DNA of 15,340 nucleotides from Deltaproteobacteria bacterium (GTDB lineage: Bacteria; Desulfobacterota_B; Binatia; UBA9968), in NCBI GenBank assembly GCA_027297485.1, contig JAPUHZ010000504.1:1-15340 (forward strand), given 5' to 3'. The translations under genes were made by a program, and so were the position numbers. The notes under the pieces were generated by a model, which ran no database searches, was not told the origin of the DNA, and saw only the letters and a program-made list of their open reading frames with translations. Positions 7,097 to 13,670 of the stretch are shown piece by piece. Positions within the stretch are counted from its first letter, which is position 1; each line of letters starts with the position of its first letter.

Positions 7097-8109
7097 GCTC
7101 CCCTCTGCGCTGACAAGACTCGACAACTGAAATCTTTAATCTCTCCGTTTGGTTTCAGAAATACGATTACAAAACCTTTAGACCCCTCGGGAGAAATCTC
7201 AAACCTCTTTTGCGGGCTCAGCTTTTGGAGGATAGAGATATCCTGAGCTGTTAGATTTTTCATGATCTTTGGGGAGATGGGGTTTCCAACCCAGATGGCC
7301 TGGCGCCCTATTTCCTTTCCCTCCGTGTTGTAAATATGCCCCTCGATTCGGACCTCACGCACGCTAACGGGGTTGTGATTGACGGCCGTACCTGAGACCA
7401 CGAAAACCGCTCGATCTCTCGGGATCGTCTGAAAGCTGGAACGGAGGGATTGGAGAACGATTCCCTCCCGCAGATGGTTGTTTTTGAATACCGAGGAGCC
7501 CAGCCAAGGGATGGCTTTTATAAAAGTCTCCATGGTCTTTGGTTGGGCTTGGTGCGTGAGGGTGAGCAGGGAATAGACTAGCAAGAGGGCCCCAAATAGG
7601 CTGAGGTAAGGTATGGTGGAGACAGGTCGGTCCTGATACGGGTCAATAGCAAGGGCGGGTTCTCTTTCCTCCAGCGGCGGAAAAGATCTCTGCCAATCCT
7701 TTTCGAACTGAAGCTCTGTTTCGGTAGTGGTGCCCGTCCGAGGGGGTCGGCCCTCTTCGGGAATGATGAAGGAGTCGTTGGTCGGAGGCGGTGCCTGCTC
7801 TTTGTCGGGTGGAGGCGACGTCTGCTCTTCAACCATCGGGGAGGCAGGGGTCTCTTCGCGTTTTTCTTCTCTCGCTTCCCTCTTTTCAGGGGGAGGGAAG
7901 GAAAAACTCAGCTCGCGGTTTTCGTTCTCATCTTGGTGCGGGGTGATGGATGGGGGAGTGGTTGTCTTGGAAACTGGTCTTATCTCAGATTTTAACCTTA
8001 AGACAAAGATGTGTTTGCAACGGGAGCAGCGGAAAGTGGGGTTGGGTTTCGTAATAAGATCATTGGAAACCCTGTAAGTAGTATGGCAACTGGGACATTG
8101 AACCAGCAT
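7093..8109 (-). CDS. Membrane-anchored zinc-ribbon protein (MJ0042 finger, DUF3426)
   Basis: Function unknown. 338 aa in four parts. (1) An N-terminal MJ0042-type zinc ribbon with CPSC (Cys5, Cys8) and CSRC (Cys28, Cys31), including the typical TYRV and FRCSRC. (2) A long low-complexity linker rich in Pro, Glu, Thr and Lys (about 40-160). (3) One membrane helix (about 167-185, [19 protein letters not shown]). (4) A C-terminal domain of DUF3426 type with [14 protein letters not shown] and [17 protein letters not shown]. The likely topology is zinc ribbon in the cytoplasm, C-terminal domain outside. Start ATG 8109 lies 8 bases after the NIL gene stop, so it is probably on the same transcript as the sulfur genes, but nothing in it points to sulfur metabolism. 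It may simply be a passenger. Confidence 0.85.
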   Translation of the reverse strand: MLVQCPSCHTTYRVSNDLITKPNPTFRCSRCKHIFVLRLKSEIRPVSKTTTPPSITPHQDENENRELSFSFPPPEKREAREEKREETPASPMVEEQTSPPPDKEQAPPPTNDSFIIPEEGRPPRTGTTTETELQFEKDWQRSFPPLEEREPALAIDPYQDRPVSTIPYLSLFGALLLVYSLLTLTHQAQPKTMETFIKAIPWLGSSVFKNNHLREGIVLQSLRSSFQTIPRDRAVFVVSGTAVNHNPVSVREVRIEGHIYNTEGKEIGRQAIWVGNPISPKIMKNLTAQDISILQKLSPQKRFEISPEGSKGFVIVFLKPNGEIKDFSCRVLSAQRGA

Positions 8110-8117
8110 TGAGCCGT

Positions 8118-8375
8118 CTACTCTATCACGTTTTTTTCGATGGGCTCGACGATCACGCCTTTTTCTTTGAGCCAGTGGATGGCCTTGTCTACCTCTCTCC
8201 GTTCGCCGTTGATTTCAAGGGCTACTAGTCCCATCTCTGTTGTGACCGTCGATCCCCGGATATTAAAAAGAATGTCGAACCTCTTTGCCAGCAAGCAAAC
8301 AATGGGCTCTTTCACTAGCTCCTTGGGGAAGGTGAGATAGACCCGCTCGCAGACAGTGTCCTTTTGTGGTTTCAT
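8118..8375 (-). CDS. Stand-alone NIL-domain protein
   Basis: A small protein consisting of little more than one NIL domain, the ACT-like ferredoxin fold found at the C-terminus of the methionine ABC transporter ATPase MetN, where it binds methionine, and in some anaerobes' homocysteine-synthesis ferredoxins. Seen: VYLTFPKELVKEPIVCLLAKRFDILFNIRGSTV, then MGLVALEINGERREVDKAIHWLKEKGVIVE, the normal NIL pattern. No cysteine cluster for an iron-sulfur centre. I chose ATG 8375 (85 aa), 10 bases after the CysM-like stop. A TTG at 8411 would add twelve residues and overlap the upstream gene. Neither start has a good ribosome site. Its place directly after the CysM-like gene in a SAM-riboswitch transcript suggests a methionine-sensing or regulatory partner; that is inference. 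Confidence 0.82.
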   Translation of the reverse strand: MKPQKDTVCERVYLTFPKELVKEPIVCLLAKRFDILFNIRGSTVTTEMGLVALEINGERREVDKAIHWLKEKGVIVEPIEKNVIE

Positions 8376-8385
8376 CTTAGATGAT

Positions 8386-9411
8386 TCATATAGAAAATTT
8401 CTGATTTCCAATCAACATTTGATGACGCCAGCCCACCCATAAATTACTAGTTAGGTATTTATCGCCAAAATCAGGGAAAACCGTTACCAAGGTGCCCGCC
8501 CTGAGTTTCTTGGCTACCTGTAAGGTGATATGCATCGCCGCCCCGGAAGACTGCCCCACTAAAACACCCTCCTCCTGACTGAGACGATAGACCATGGCAT
8601 AAGCGTCTTCTGTACCAACTGGGATTTTTTCGTCCAACTCCTCCTCGTGATAGATCCCCGGAGTGATAGAGGTGGCCATGTGTTTGAGCCCTTCCAGCCC
8701 GTGAAGGGCATCATCCGGCTCGACGGCAATGACTCGGATCTTCGGGTTCATCTCTTTGAGGAAACGGCCCGAACCCATGATGGTCCCGCCGGTGCCGATC
8801 CCTGCGATTAAGTGGGTGATCTCCCCTCCGGTCTGACGGTAGATCTCCGGCCCGGTTGTTTCGTAGTGGGCCTGGGAATTCATGGGGTTGAAATACTGAT
8901 CGGGCTTAAAATATTTCCCCGGGTCTCCTTCAAAAATTTTTCGGCAGAGATGGATCGCTCCATCGGACCCTTCCAGGGGATCACTGAAGGTCACCTTCAC
9001 GCCAAAGCCACCAATAATACGTTTGCGTTCGGTACTTACGTTGGAAGGCATAACCAACTCAACGGGATAACCCAGGACCGCTCCGATCATGGCCAAGGAG
9101 ATTCCCGTGTTTCCCGAGGTGGAGTCAATAATAGTCTTTCCCTTTCTCAGTTGTCCCGACTTGATTCCCTCCTGAATCATTTTTAAGGCAGGTCGATCCT
9201 TGACCGAGCCTCCCGGATTGAAACCTTCCAGCTTCGCAAAGATCCGGACTCCCGGGGACAGCCCATAAGCTACCTTGCGGATCTCCAAGAGAGGGGTTTC
9301 TCCAATCAGAGCCAGAACTGACTCTACTTTCTTCGGTTCTGGCGCTCCTTCGGAAACTACCCATCGAGCGGTGGTTGGTTTTACCATATGAAGAGGGGAA
9401 GGCGGATTCAC
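8386..9411 (-). CDS. cysM: CysM-like PLP-dependent cysteine synthase, probably using a protein thiocarboxylate
   Basis: Fold-type II PLP enzyme of the O-acetylserine/O-phosphoserine sulfhydrylase family, 341 aa. Motifs: GETPLLEI, KLEGFNPGGSVKDRPALKMI with PLP Lys71, STSGNTGISLAM (97-108, substrate loop), IAGIGTGGTIMGSGRFLKE (phosphate loop plus a GRFL arginine), and QSSGAAMH near the C-terminus with the PLP-ring serine. Wording and order resemble mycobacterial CysM (KDRPAxxMI, SGNTGISLAM, GTGRFL), which takes sulfur from CysO thiocarboxylate. The gene lies directly after a CysO-like carrier. Start GTG 9411 overlaps the carrier stop by 4 bases (GTGA); its ribosome site AGGAGG lies inside the carrier's last codons. 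ATG 9387 is the alternative but has no ribosome site. Substrate (O-phosphoserine, O-acetylserine or a homoserine ester) cannot be decided here. Confidence 0.9.
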   Translation of the reverse strand: MNPPSPLHMVKPTTARWVVSEGAPEPKKVESVLALIGETPLLEIRKVAYGLSPGVRIFAKLEGFNPGGSVKDRPALKMIQEGIKSGQLRKGKTIIDSTSGNTGISLAMIGAVLGYPVELVMPSNVSTERKRIIGGFGVKVTFSDPLEGSDGAIHLCRKIFEGDPGKYFKPDQYFNPMNSQAHYETTGPEIYRQTGGEITHLIAGIGTGGTIMGSGRFLKEMNPKIRVIAVEPDDALHGLEGLKHMATSITPGIYHEEELDEKIPVGTEDAYAMVYRLSQEEGVLVGQSSGAAMHITLQVAKKLRAGTLVTVFPDFGDKYLTSNLWVGWRHQMLIGNQKFSI

Positions 9412-9692
9412 ATCCCTCCTGCAATGGCCGGGACGATAGATATGTCGTCTCCCTCCTTGAGGGACGTTTCCAGGTTTTGGAGAAAGCGTATGTCATCCCC
9501 GTTGACGTAAACGTTTACGAACCTGCGGATTTTTCCATTTTCATCACAGATCCGCTCCTTGATTCCCGGAAAATTATGTTCCAGATCCTCCACCAGGGCA
9601 CGCACGGTGACTCCTTGGGCATTGACCTCACCGGCCCCATTGGTAAATTTGCGCAGTGGCGTAGGTACACGAACACGCACTGTCATAATCAA
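9408..9692 (-). CDS. cysO: CysO-like ubiquitin-fold sulfur carrier protein (MoaD/ThiS family)
   Basis: Small beta-grasp protein, 94 aa, whose C-terminal Gly-Gly is adenylated by an E1-like enzyme and converted to a thiocarboxylate that donates sulfur. The sequence tracks mycobacterial CysO as I remember it: VTVRALVEDLEHNFPGIKER, then GKIRRFVNVYVNGDDIRF, then GDDISIVPAIAGG. This points to CysO rather than generic MoaD or ThiS. The odd point is the end, Ala-Gly-Gly-Met: Gly92 and Gly93 are followed by one extra Met94, so the diglycine is not free. A protease would be needed before activation; no JAMM-type peptidase (Mec) gene is in the window. ATG 9692 has a perfect AGGAGG 7 bases upstream. It lies between thrC and the CysM-like gene. 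Confidence 0.9.
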   Translation of the reverse strand: MIMTVRVRVPTPLRKFTNGAGEVNAQGVTVRALVEDLEHNFPGIKERICDENGKIRRFVNVYVNGDDIRFLQNLETSLKEGDDISIVPAIAGGM

Positions 9693-9721
9693 ACCTCCTT
9701 AAGAATTCAAATGAATACCTT

Positions 9722-9750
9722 TTTATAAACCTTCTGAGTGAACCTTTCAA
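9722..9750 (-). promoter_or_regulatory. Likely sigma70-type promoter in front of the sulfur-carrier gene
   Basis: Read on the minus strand: TTGAAA (9745-9750), a spacer of exactly 17 bases and TATAAA (9722-9727), about 30 bases upstream of the carrier start. Both boxes are close to consensus. If active it would express the carrier, CysM-like, NIL and DUF3426 genes without passing the SAM riboswitch. Confidence 0.5.
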
Positions 9751-9772
9751 GGTGCTTCGGAAAGCAGAATGC

Positions 9773-9800
9773 AGGATCCAGGATCCAGGATCCAGGATCC
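9773..9800. repeat. Four tandem copies of AGGATCC
   Basis: Perfect 7-bp units at 9773-9779, 9780-9786, 9787-9793 and 9794-9800. Each contains the palindrome GGATCC, so the tract can fold on either strand. It sits in the 150-base gap between thrC and the carrier gene. It looks like a microsatellite, which would be prone to copy-number change by slippage. Confidence 0.9.
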
Positions 9801-9842
9801 TGGAGGGGGATTCTGAATACTGACTCCTGACTACTTTTTTGA

Positions 9843-11111
9843 CTACCCCTCGCTGGCTAGGGCTTTTCCGGCGGACGGCTGGGTAAGCTGAAGGTATAGT
9901 TCGTCAAAGGTTTTAAGGTTTGCGTTGATTCTGAATGGCTTCTCCACGCTCTGGGCGACTACCTCGAGGGTTTTATACCCATTGCCGGTAATACTGATGA
10001 CGACGGATTCGTCCGGAGGAATCCTCCCTTGTTGAATGAGCTTTTTGGCTACTGCTACTTCGGTTCCACCTGCCGGTTCGGTGAAGATTCCCTCAGTCTG
10101 TGCGAGGAGCTTGATGGCGTCGAGGATCTCCTCGTCGGTGGCGCTCTCTCCCCATCCTCCCGATTCCCGTATGGTCTTAAGCACATAGTATCCGTCGGCC
10201 GGGTTGCCGATGGCAATAGAGGTGGCAATGGTGTTGGGTTTTAGCGGGCTGATGAGATCTGTTCCCTTCTTGAGCGCTTGGATGATAGGGGCACAGCCGG
10301 TGGCCTGCGCCGAGTAAATCTTGCAGTGACTATCCTCAATCAAACCCACCCGTTTGAGTTCGTTAAAAGCCTTGCCGATCTTGGGTAAGATGGTGCCCCC
10401 GGCGGAGGCAACCACGATATGGCGCGGGAGCTTCCATCCTAACTGTTCAGCGATCTCGAAGGCGTGGGTCTTGGCCCCCTCAGCGTAATAGGGTCTGAGA
10501 TTGACGTTGACGAAGGCCCAGCCGTATTTGTCGGCAATCTCGCTGCATAGCCGGTTGACATCGTCGTAGTTCCCTTTGATTGAGATAGTACGCGGGCCAT
10601 AGATGGCCGAGCCGATAATCTTTCCCTGTTCCAAGCCGTCGGGGATAAAAACGTAGCAGGTGAGGCCGGCCTTGGCTGCATGGGCTGCAACCGCGTTGGC
10701 GAGGTTTCCTGTGGAGGCACAGGAGACCGTATCAAAGCCAAACTCGATGGCCTTGGATATGGCCACTGAAACTACACGGTCCTTGTACGAAAAAGTAGGG
10801 TGATTGACCGAGTCGTCTTTGATGTAGAGTTCCTTGACCCCCAGGGCCTCTCCTAATCTGTGGGCACGGATGAGAGGAGTGAAACCGGAATAGAGTCCCG
10901 CCTGGGGTTCTCCGTCGATCGGCAGAAGATCTCGATAGCGCCAAAGAGATTTTGGCCCCGATAGGATTTTTTCGCGCGTGATCGTCTTCTTAATTCGGTC
11001 GTAATCGTAGACGATCTCCAATGGACCAAAACAGGTCTCACACACGTGCAGGGGCTCCTTGGGGTACGCTTGGCCGCATTCTCTACATTGAAGTCCTTTG
11101 ACAAAACTCAT
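9843..11111 (-). CDS. thrC: Threonine synthase with N-terminal zinc ribbon
   Basis: PLP enzyme (fold type II) converting O-phosphohomoserine to threonine. 422 aa. An N-terminal rubredoxin-like ribbon with Cys9, Cys12, Cys24 and Cys27 (CRECG and CETCF), then GFTPLIRAHRLGEALGV, the PLP site NPTFSYKDRVVS with Lys110, the loop CASTGNLANAVAAHAA, TSIAIGNPADGYY and FTEPAGGTEVAVAK. These match the zinc-ribbon threonine synthases of many deltaproteobacteria and other bacteria. Start ATG 11111 has AAAGGGG 5 bases upstream and lies 22 bases after the ThiF/MoeB-like gene, so both share the SAM-riboswitch transcript. Methionine control of threonine synthase is unexpected: either the enzyme sets the split of O-phosphohomoserine between threonine and methionine, or it has a related beta/gamma-replacement role. 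The annotation by family is secure; the reason for its location is not. Confidence 0.9.
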   Translation of the reverse strand: MSFVKGLQCRECGQAYPKEPLHVCETCFGPLEIVYDYDRIKKTITREKILSGPKSLWRYRDLLPIDGEPQAGLYSGFTPLIRAHRLGEALGVKELYIKDDSVNHPTFSYKDRVVSVAISKAIEFGFDTVSCASTGNLANAVAAHAAKAGLTCYVFIPDGLEQGKIIGSAIYGPRTISIKGNYDDVNRLCSEIADKYGWAFVNVNLRPYYAEGAKTHAFEIAEQLGWKLPRHIVVASAGGTILPKIGKAFNELKRVGLIEDSHCKIYSAQATGCAPIIQALKKGTDLISPLKPNTIATSIAIGNPADGYYVLKTIRESGGWGESATDEEILDAIKLLAQTEGIFTEPAGGTEVAVAKKLIQQGRIPPDESVVISITGNGYKTLEVVAQSVEKPFRINANLKTFDELYLQLTQPSAGKALASEG

Positions 11112-11133
11112 GGATTCCCCTTTCCCTTTATCT

Positions 11134-11928
11134 TCAAGCTGTCGAGGTGAGTTTCAACTCTCCCGTCCCTTTTTCCCCACAGGCGCTGCACTGTGGGTTT
11201 CTCCGCACCTCGATGGTACGGAATTTGATTGTTTTGGCATCGTAAGTCAGTAGCCGGTCCACGAGCAGTTCTTCTTCCATCCCGACGAAGTATTTAATGG
11301 CCTCCGTAGCCTGGATCGAACCTATGGTGCCCGCGATGGCGCCGAGGATGCCTGCCTGCTGGCAGTTCAGAATCTCGCCGGGGGCTGGAGGATCTTTAAA
11401 GAGGCAGCGATAGCAAGCGCTCTTGCCGGGGATCACGGTCATGGTCTGGCCCTGAAAACGCATGATCCCGGCGTGAGAGAAGGGTTTTCTCAAATCCACC
11501 GCGATGTCGTTAACGAGGAACTTAGTGGCAAAATTGTCGCTGCCGTCAATGATGAAATCATAGGGGGCGACAATCTCCGCCGCGTTTTCTTCCTGGAAAC
11601 GCACCGGATAAGTACGGATCTCTACCTCCGGGTTAAGTCGATTGAGTTTTTCTTTGCCCGACTCCACCTTTTGTCGGCCTATGTCCGAGGTAAAGTGGAG
11701 GATTTGCCGCTGGAGGTTGGAAAGCTCCACCCGATCACCGTCCACGAGGCCCAAGGTTCCAACTCCTGCTGCTGCCAAGTAGAACGCCGCGGGACTGCCC
11801 AAACCTCCTGCGCCGATGATCAGGGCCCGTGCCTGGCGCAAACGGATTTGTCCTTTGCCTCCCAGGTCAGGGATCATGATCTGGCGACTGTATCGCTCAA
11901 TTTGCTCGGGTGTCAGACGAATAGTCAT
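11134..11928 (-). CDS. moeB: ThiF/MoeB-type E1-like sulfur-carrier adenylyltransferase
   Basis: Activates the C-terminal carboxylate of a ubiquitin-fold carrier as acyl-adenylate, so that sulfur can be added. 264 aa from ATG 11928. Recognised: RYSRQIMIPDLGGKGQ at the start, the ATP loop GAGGLGS (39-45), DGDRVELSNLQRQ (Asp63, Asp65, Asn71, Arg74), DGSDNFATKFLVND, a zinc site from Cys172/Cys175 (CYRC) and Cys247/Cys250 (CSAC), and Cys189 in NCQQAGILG, where MoeB-type enzymes have a conserved cysteine. There is no C-terminal rhodanese domain, unlike mycobacterial MoeZ, so the sulfur donor is separate. The frame stays open to 11982, but those upstream codons lie inside the riboswitch terminator, so 11928 is chosen; its ribosome site is weak. 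The likely client is the carrier encoded two genes downstream, not necessarily molybdopterin synthesis. Confidence 0.88.
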   Translation of the reverse strand: MTIRLTPEQIERYSRQIMIPDLGGKGQIRLRQARALIIGAGGLGSPAAFYLAAAGVGTLGLVDGDRVELSNLQRQILHFTSDIGRQKVESGKEKLNRLNPEVEIRTYPVRFQEENAAEIVAPYDFIIDGSDNFATKFLVNDIAVDLRKPFSHAGIMRFQGQTMTVIPGKSACYRCLFKDPPAPGEILNCQQAGILGAIAGTIGSIQATEAIKYFVGMEEELLVDRLLTYDAKTIKFRTIEVRRNPQCSACGEKGTGELKLTSTA

Positions 11929-11939
11929 GGCTAAAGGCC

Positions 11940-11975
11940 AAAAAAAAACCTCTTCCCATTGATAAGGAGAGGTTT
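11940..11975 (-). terminator. Intrinsic terminator of the SAM riboswitch expression platform
   Basis: On the minus strand AAACCTCT (11968-11975) pairs with AGAGGTTT, followed by a run of U (11940-11948 read as A on the + strand). The 5' side of this stem includes CTCCTTATC, which can instead pair with the 3' strand of riboswitch helix P1 (GATAAGG), giving the mutually exclusive antiterminator. The U-run ends only 11 bases before the ATG of the E1-like gene. Confidence 0.92.
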
Positions 11976-11979
11976 CCCT

Positions 11980-12094
11980 CACCTTATCTCTCCCCTTTTA
12001 GGGGTGGGAGTTAGCACCAGCGCTCCATCTCGCTAGATGGAACCGGTTGCTGTGGTTTCACAGGGCCAATCCCTCCACCACTCTGGATAAGGTG
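11980..12094 (-). promoter_or_regulatory. SAM-I (S-box) riboswitch aptamer
   Basis: Read on the minus strand, it begins with CACCTTATC (12086-12094), which pairs with GATAAGGTG (11980-11988) to close P1. Between them are the S-box hallmarks in order: AGAG, GGTGGAGGGA, TGGCCC, TGAAACC and AGCAACC, then the P3 hairpin CCATCT...AGATGG and a P4 stem. These are the conserved core residues of SAM-I aptamers, which bind S-adenosylmethionine. With the terminator directly downstream this is an OFF switch: high SAM keeps P1 formed and stops transcription, low SAM allows read-through into the E1-like gene, thrC and probably the sulfur genes beyond. Confidence 0.96.
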
Positions 12095-12114
12095 TCCAAT
12101 ACTATGTTAGCGGA

Positions 12115-12143
12115 ACACTAACGTACTCCATGCTATGTGTCAA
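12115..12143 (-). promoter_or_regulatory. Sigma70-type promoter for the SAM-riboswitch operon
   Basis: On the minus strand: perfect TTGACA (12138-12143), a 17-base spacer and TAGTGT (12115-12120), about 20 bases before the riboswitch aptamer. The -10 box overlaps a small inverted repeat, GTTAG/CTAAC (12106-12110 and 12118-12122), which might be an operator but is short. Confidence 0.6.
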
Positions 12144-12215
12144 GCGCTGGAAAAATTTGCTTAATCGTGTTATCGGTCTTTGCCAGATGATCTCGTGGTG
12201 GTAGAGGAGAAAGCG

Positions 12216-13670
12216 ATGGATTTGACTCAAGAGGTTGTGGGTTTTGTTTACGAAACGCATTACAGAGATGTCCCGCCGGAAGTGATTCGCCTGGCCCAAG
12301 GTTTTGTGCTGGACGGATTGGGGGTGATCTTGGCGGGCTCCACAGAAAAGAGTTCGCGTATCCTCCAGAGCTATATCCGGGAGCTCAGGGGTAAGGCTGA
12401 GGCTACGGTCGTGGGCACTGGTTTCATGGCATCTCCCGAAAAGGCTGCTTTGGCCAATGGTGCCGCCGGCCATGCAATGGATTATGATGATACGCAACTG
12501 TCTACCTCCAAAGAGGGAGTTTACGGGCTGCTGACTCATCCGACTACTCCTGTTCTTTCCGCGGTTTTGGCTGTTGGAGAAAAGCTAAAGATTTCGGGTA
12601 AAGATCTTCTTTTGCCTTATATCCTGGGAGTGGAGGTAGAATGTCGCATTGCGGATGCCATTAACCCACGACACTACCAAGCCGGATTTCACTCTACGGG
12701 AACCATAGGTGGGCTTGGGGCGGCTATGGCCGTGGGGAAACTTTTGAGGCTGAGAGAGGAGAGTTTAGAGCGGGCCTTGGGATTAGCGGCTAGCATGGGC
12801 TCTGGGTTACGAGAAAACTTTGGCACCATGACCAAGCCCCTCCATGCCGGACGCGCGGCAGAGAACGGAGTGACCGCTGCTCGTTTGGCGCGGATGGGTT
12901 TTACGACAGCGCACAACATTCTGGAGGCCAAGAGGGGCTTTTTCAACGCCATGGCAGGGGGATATGACGAGACAAAGATTGTTGGCCGTCTCGGTCGTCC
13001 CTATTTCATGCAGGAGCCTGGGATTTCCATCAAGCCCTATCCTTCGGGTTCTCTTTCCCATCCAGCGCAGGATCTCATTTTGGATTTGGTTAAGGGGCAT
13101 GATCTCCATGCCGACGATATAGAAGCGATTGATGTGGGAACGAACTCCAATGTCCCTAATGCCTTGATCTACCCGATGCCCAAAACCGCACTGGAAGGGA
13201 AGTTCAGCATCCCATTCTGCATGGCTATGGGAGTTTTGGAGCGCAAAGCAGGCATTGCGCAGTTTAGGGACAGAAAGGTCCGGGAGCCCAAGGTCGTAGA
13301 GTTCATGAAGCGGGTTACACTCTATGTGGATCAGGAGCTCGAGGCTCTCGGTTACGACCAGGTGCGTTCCCGCATTCGGATTAAACTTAAAGAGGGTAAG
13401 ACCATCGAGGGAAGGGCTGACGTAGCCAGGGGCCACCCATTAAAGCCCATGAGTTGGGCAGAGTTAGGGGAAAAATTTCGCGACTGCGCCCGTCTAGTCC
13501 TTTCCCAGAAAGACACAGAAAAGGTAATCGATTTGGTTGCAAACCTGGAGCGGATGGAGAGCATTGTGCCTTTGATCCGGGCTCTTGGCGGGGAAAAGCC
13601 TAAGGCCCTTAAGAGAGTAAAGGCGAAAGGGCCGAGGAGTAAGAAGTGGAGCGGTATTCGGAAGCGGTAG
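12216..13670 (+). CDS. MmgE/PrpD family protein (first of tandem pair)
   Basis: Member of the MmgE/PrpD superfamily, which includes 2-methylcitrate dehydratase and cis-aconitate decarboxylase; cytosolic, acting on small di- or tricarboxylic acids. 484 aa from ATG 12216. Motifs: HAMDYDDT (86-93, active-site His and acidic cluster), YQAGFHSTGTIGGLGAAMA, TKPLHAGRAAENG, IKPYPSGSLSHPAQD and GKFSIPFCMA, in family order. Start 12216 has AGAGGAG 7 bases upstream; the frame extends to TTG 12180, but that lacks a ribosome site. The C-terminus has a very basic tail (last ~25 residues, many Lys/Arg). It overlaps the next gene by 25 bases. Substrate unknown: there is no methylcitrate synthase or lyase here, so prpD is not claimed. 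Confidence 0.88.
   Translation: MDLTQEVVGFVYETHYRDVPPEVIRLAQGFVLDGLGVILAGSTEKSSRILQSYIRELRGKAEATVVGTGFMASPEKAALANGAAGHAMDYDDTQLSTSKEGVYGLLTHPTTPVLSAVLAVGEKLKISGKDLLLPYILGVEVECRIADAINPRHYQAGFHSTGTIGGLGAAMAVGKLLRLREESLERALGLAASMGSGLRENFGTMTKPLHAGRAAENGVTAARLARMGFTTAHNILEAKRGFFNAMAGGYDETKIVGRLGRPYFMQEPGISIKPYPSGSLSHPAQDLILDLVKGHDLHADDIEAIDVGTNSNVPNALIYPMPKTALEGKFSIPFCMAMGVLERKAGIAQFRDRKVREPKVVEFMKRVTLYVDQELEALGYDQVRSRIRIKLKEGKTIEGRADVARGHPLKPMSWAELGEKFRDCARLVLSQKDTEKVIDLVANLERMESIVPLIRALGGEKPKALKRVKAKGPRSKKWSGIRKR

Noticed and set aside
9408..9692. Carrier as molybdopterin-synthase subunit MoaD or thiamine ThiS
   Set aside because: Neither MoaE nor ThiG is nearby; the neighbours and the RFVNVYVN...PAIAGG wording fit CysO better.
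9773..9800. CRISPR array
   Set aside because: The units are only 7 bases and directly adjacent, without spacers.
11929..11982. Longer N-terminus of the E1-like protein
   Set aside because: The extra codons lie in the terminator hairpin and U-run of the riboswitch, and known family members start near the RYSRQ segment.
12180..12215. TTG start at 12180 for the first MmgE/PrpD gene
   Set aside because: No ribosome site there, while ATG 12216 has AGAGGAG at good spacing and matches the usual family start.
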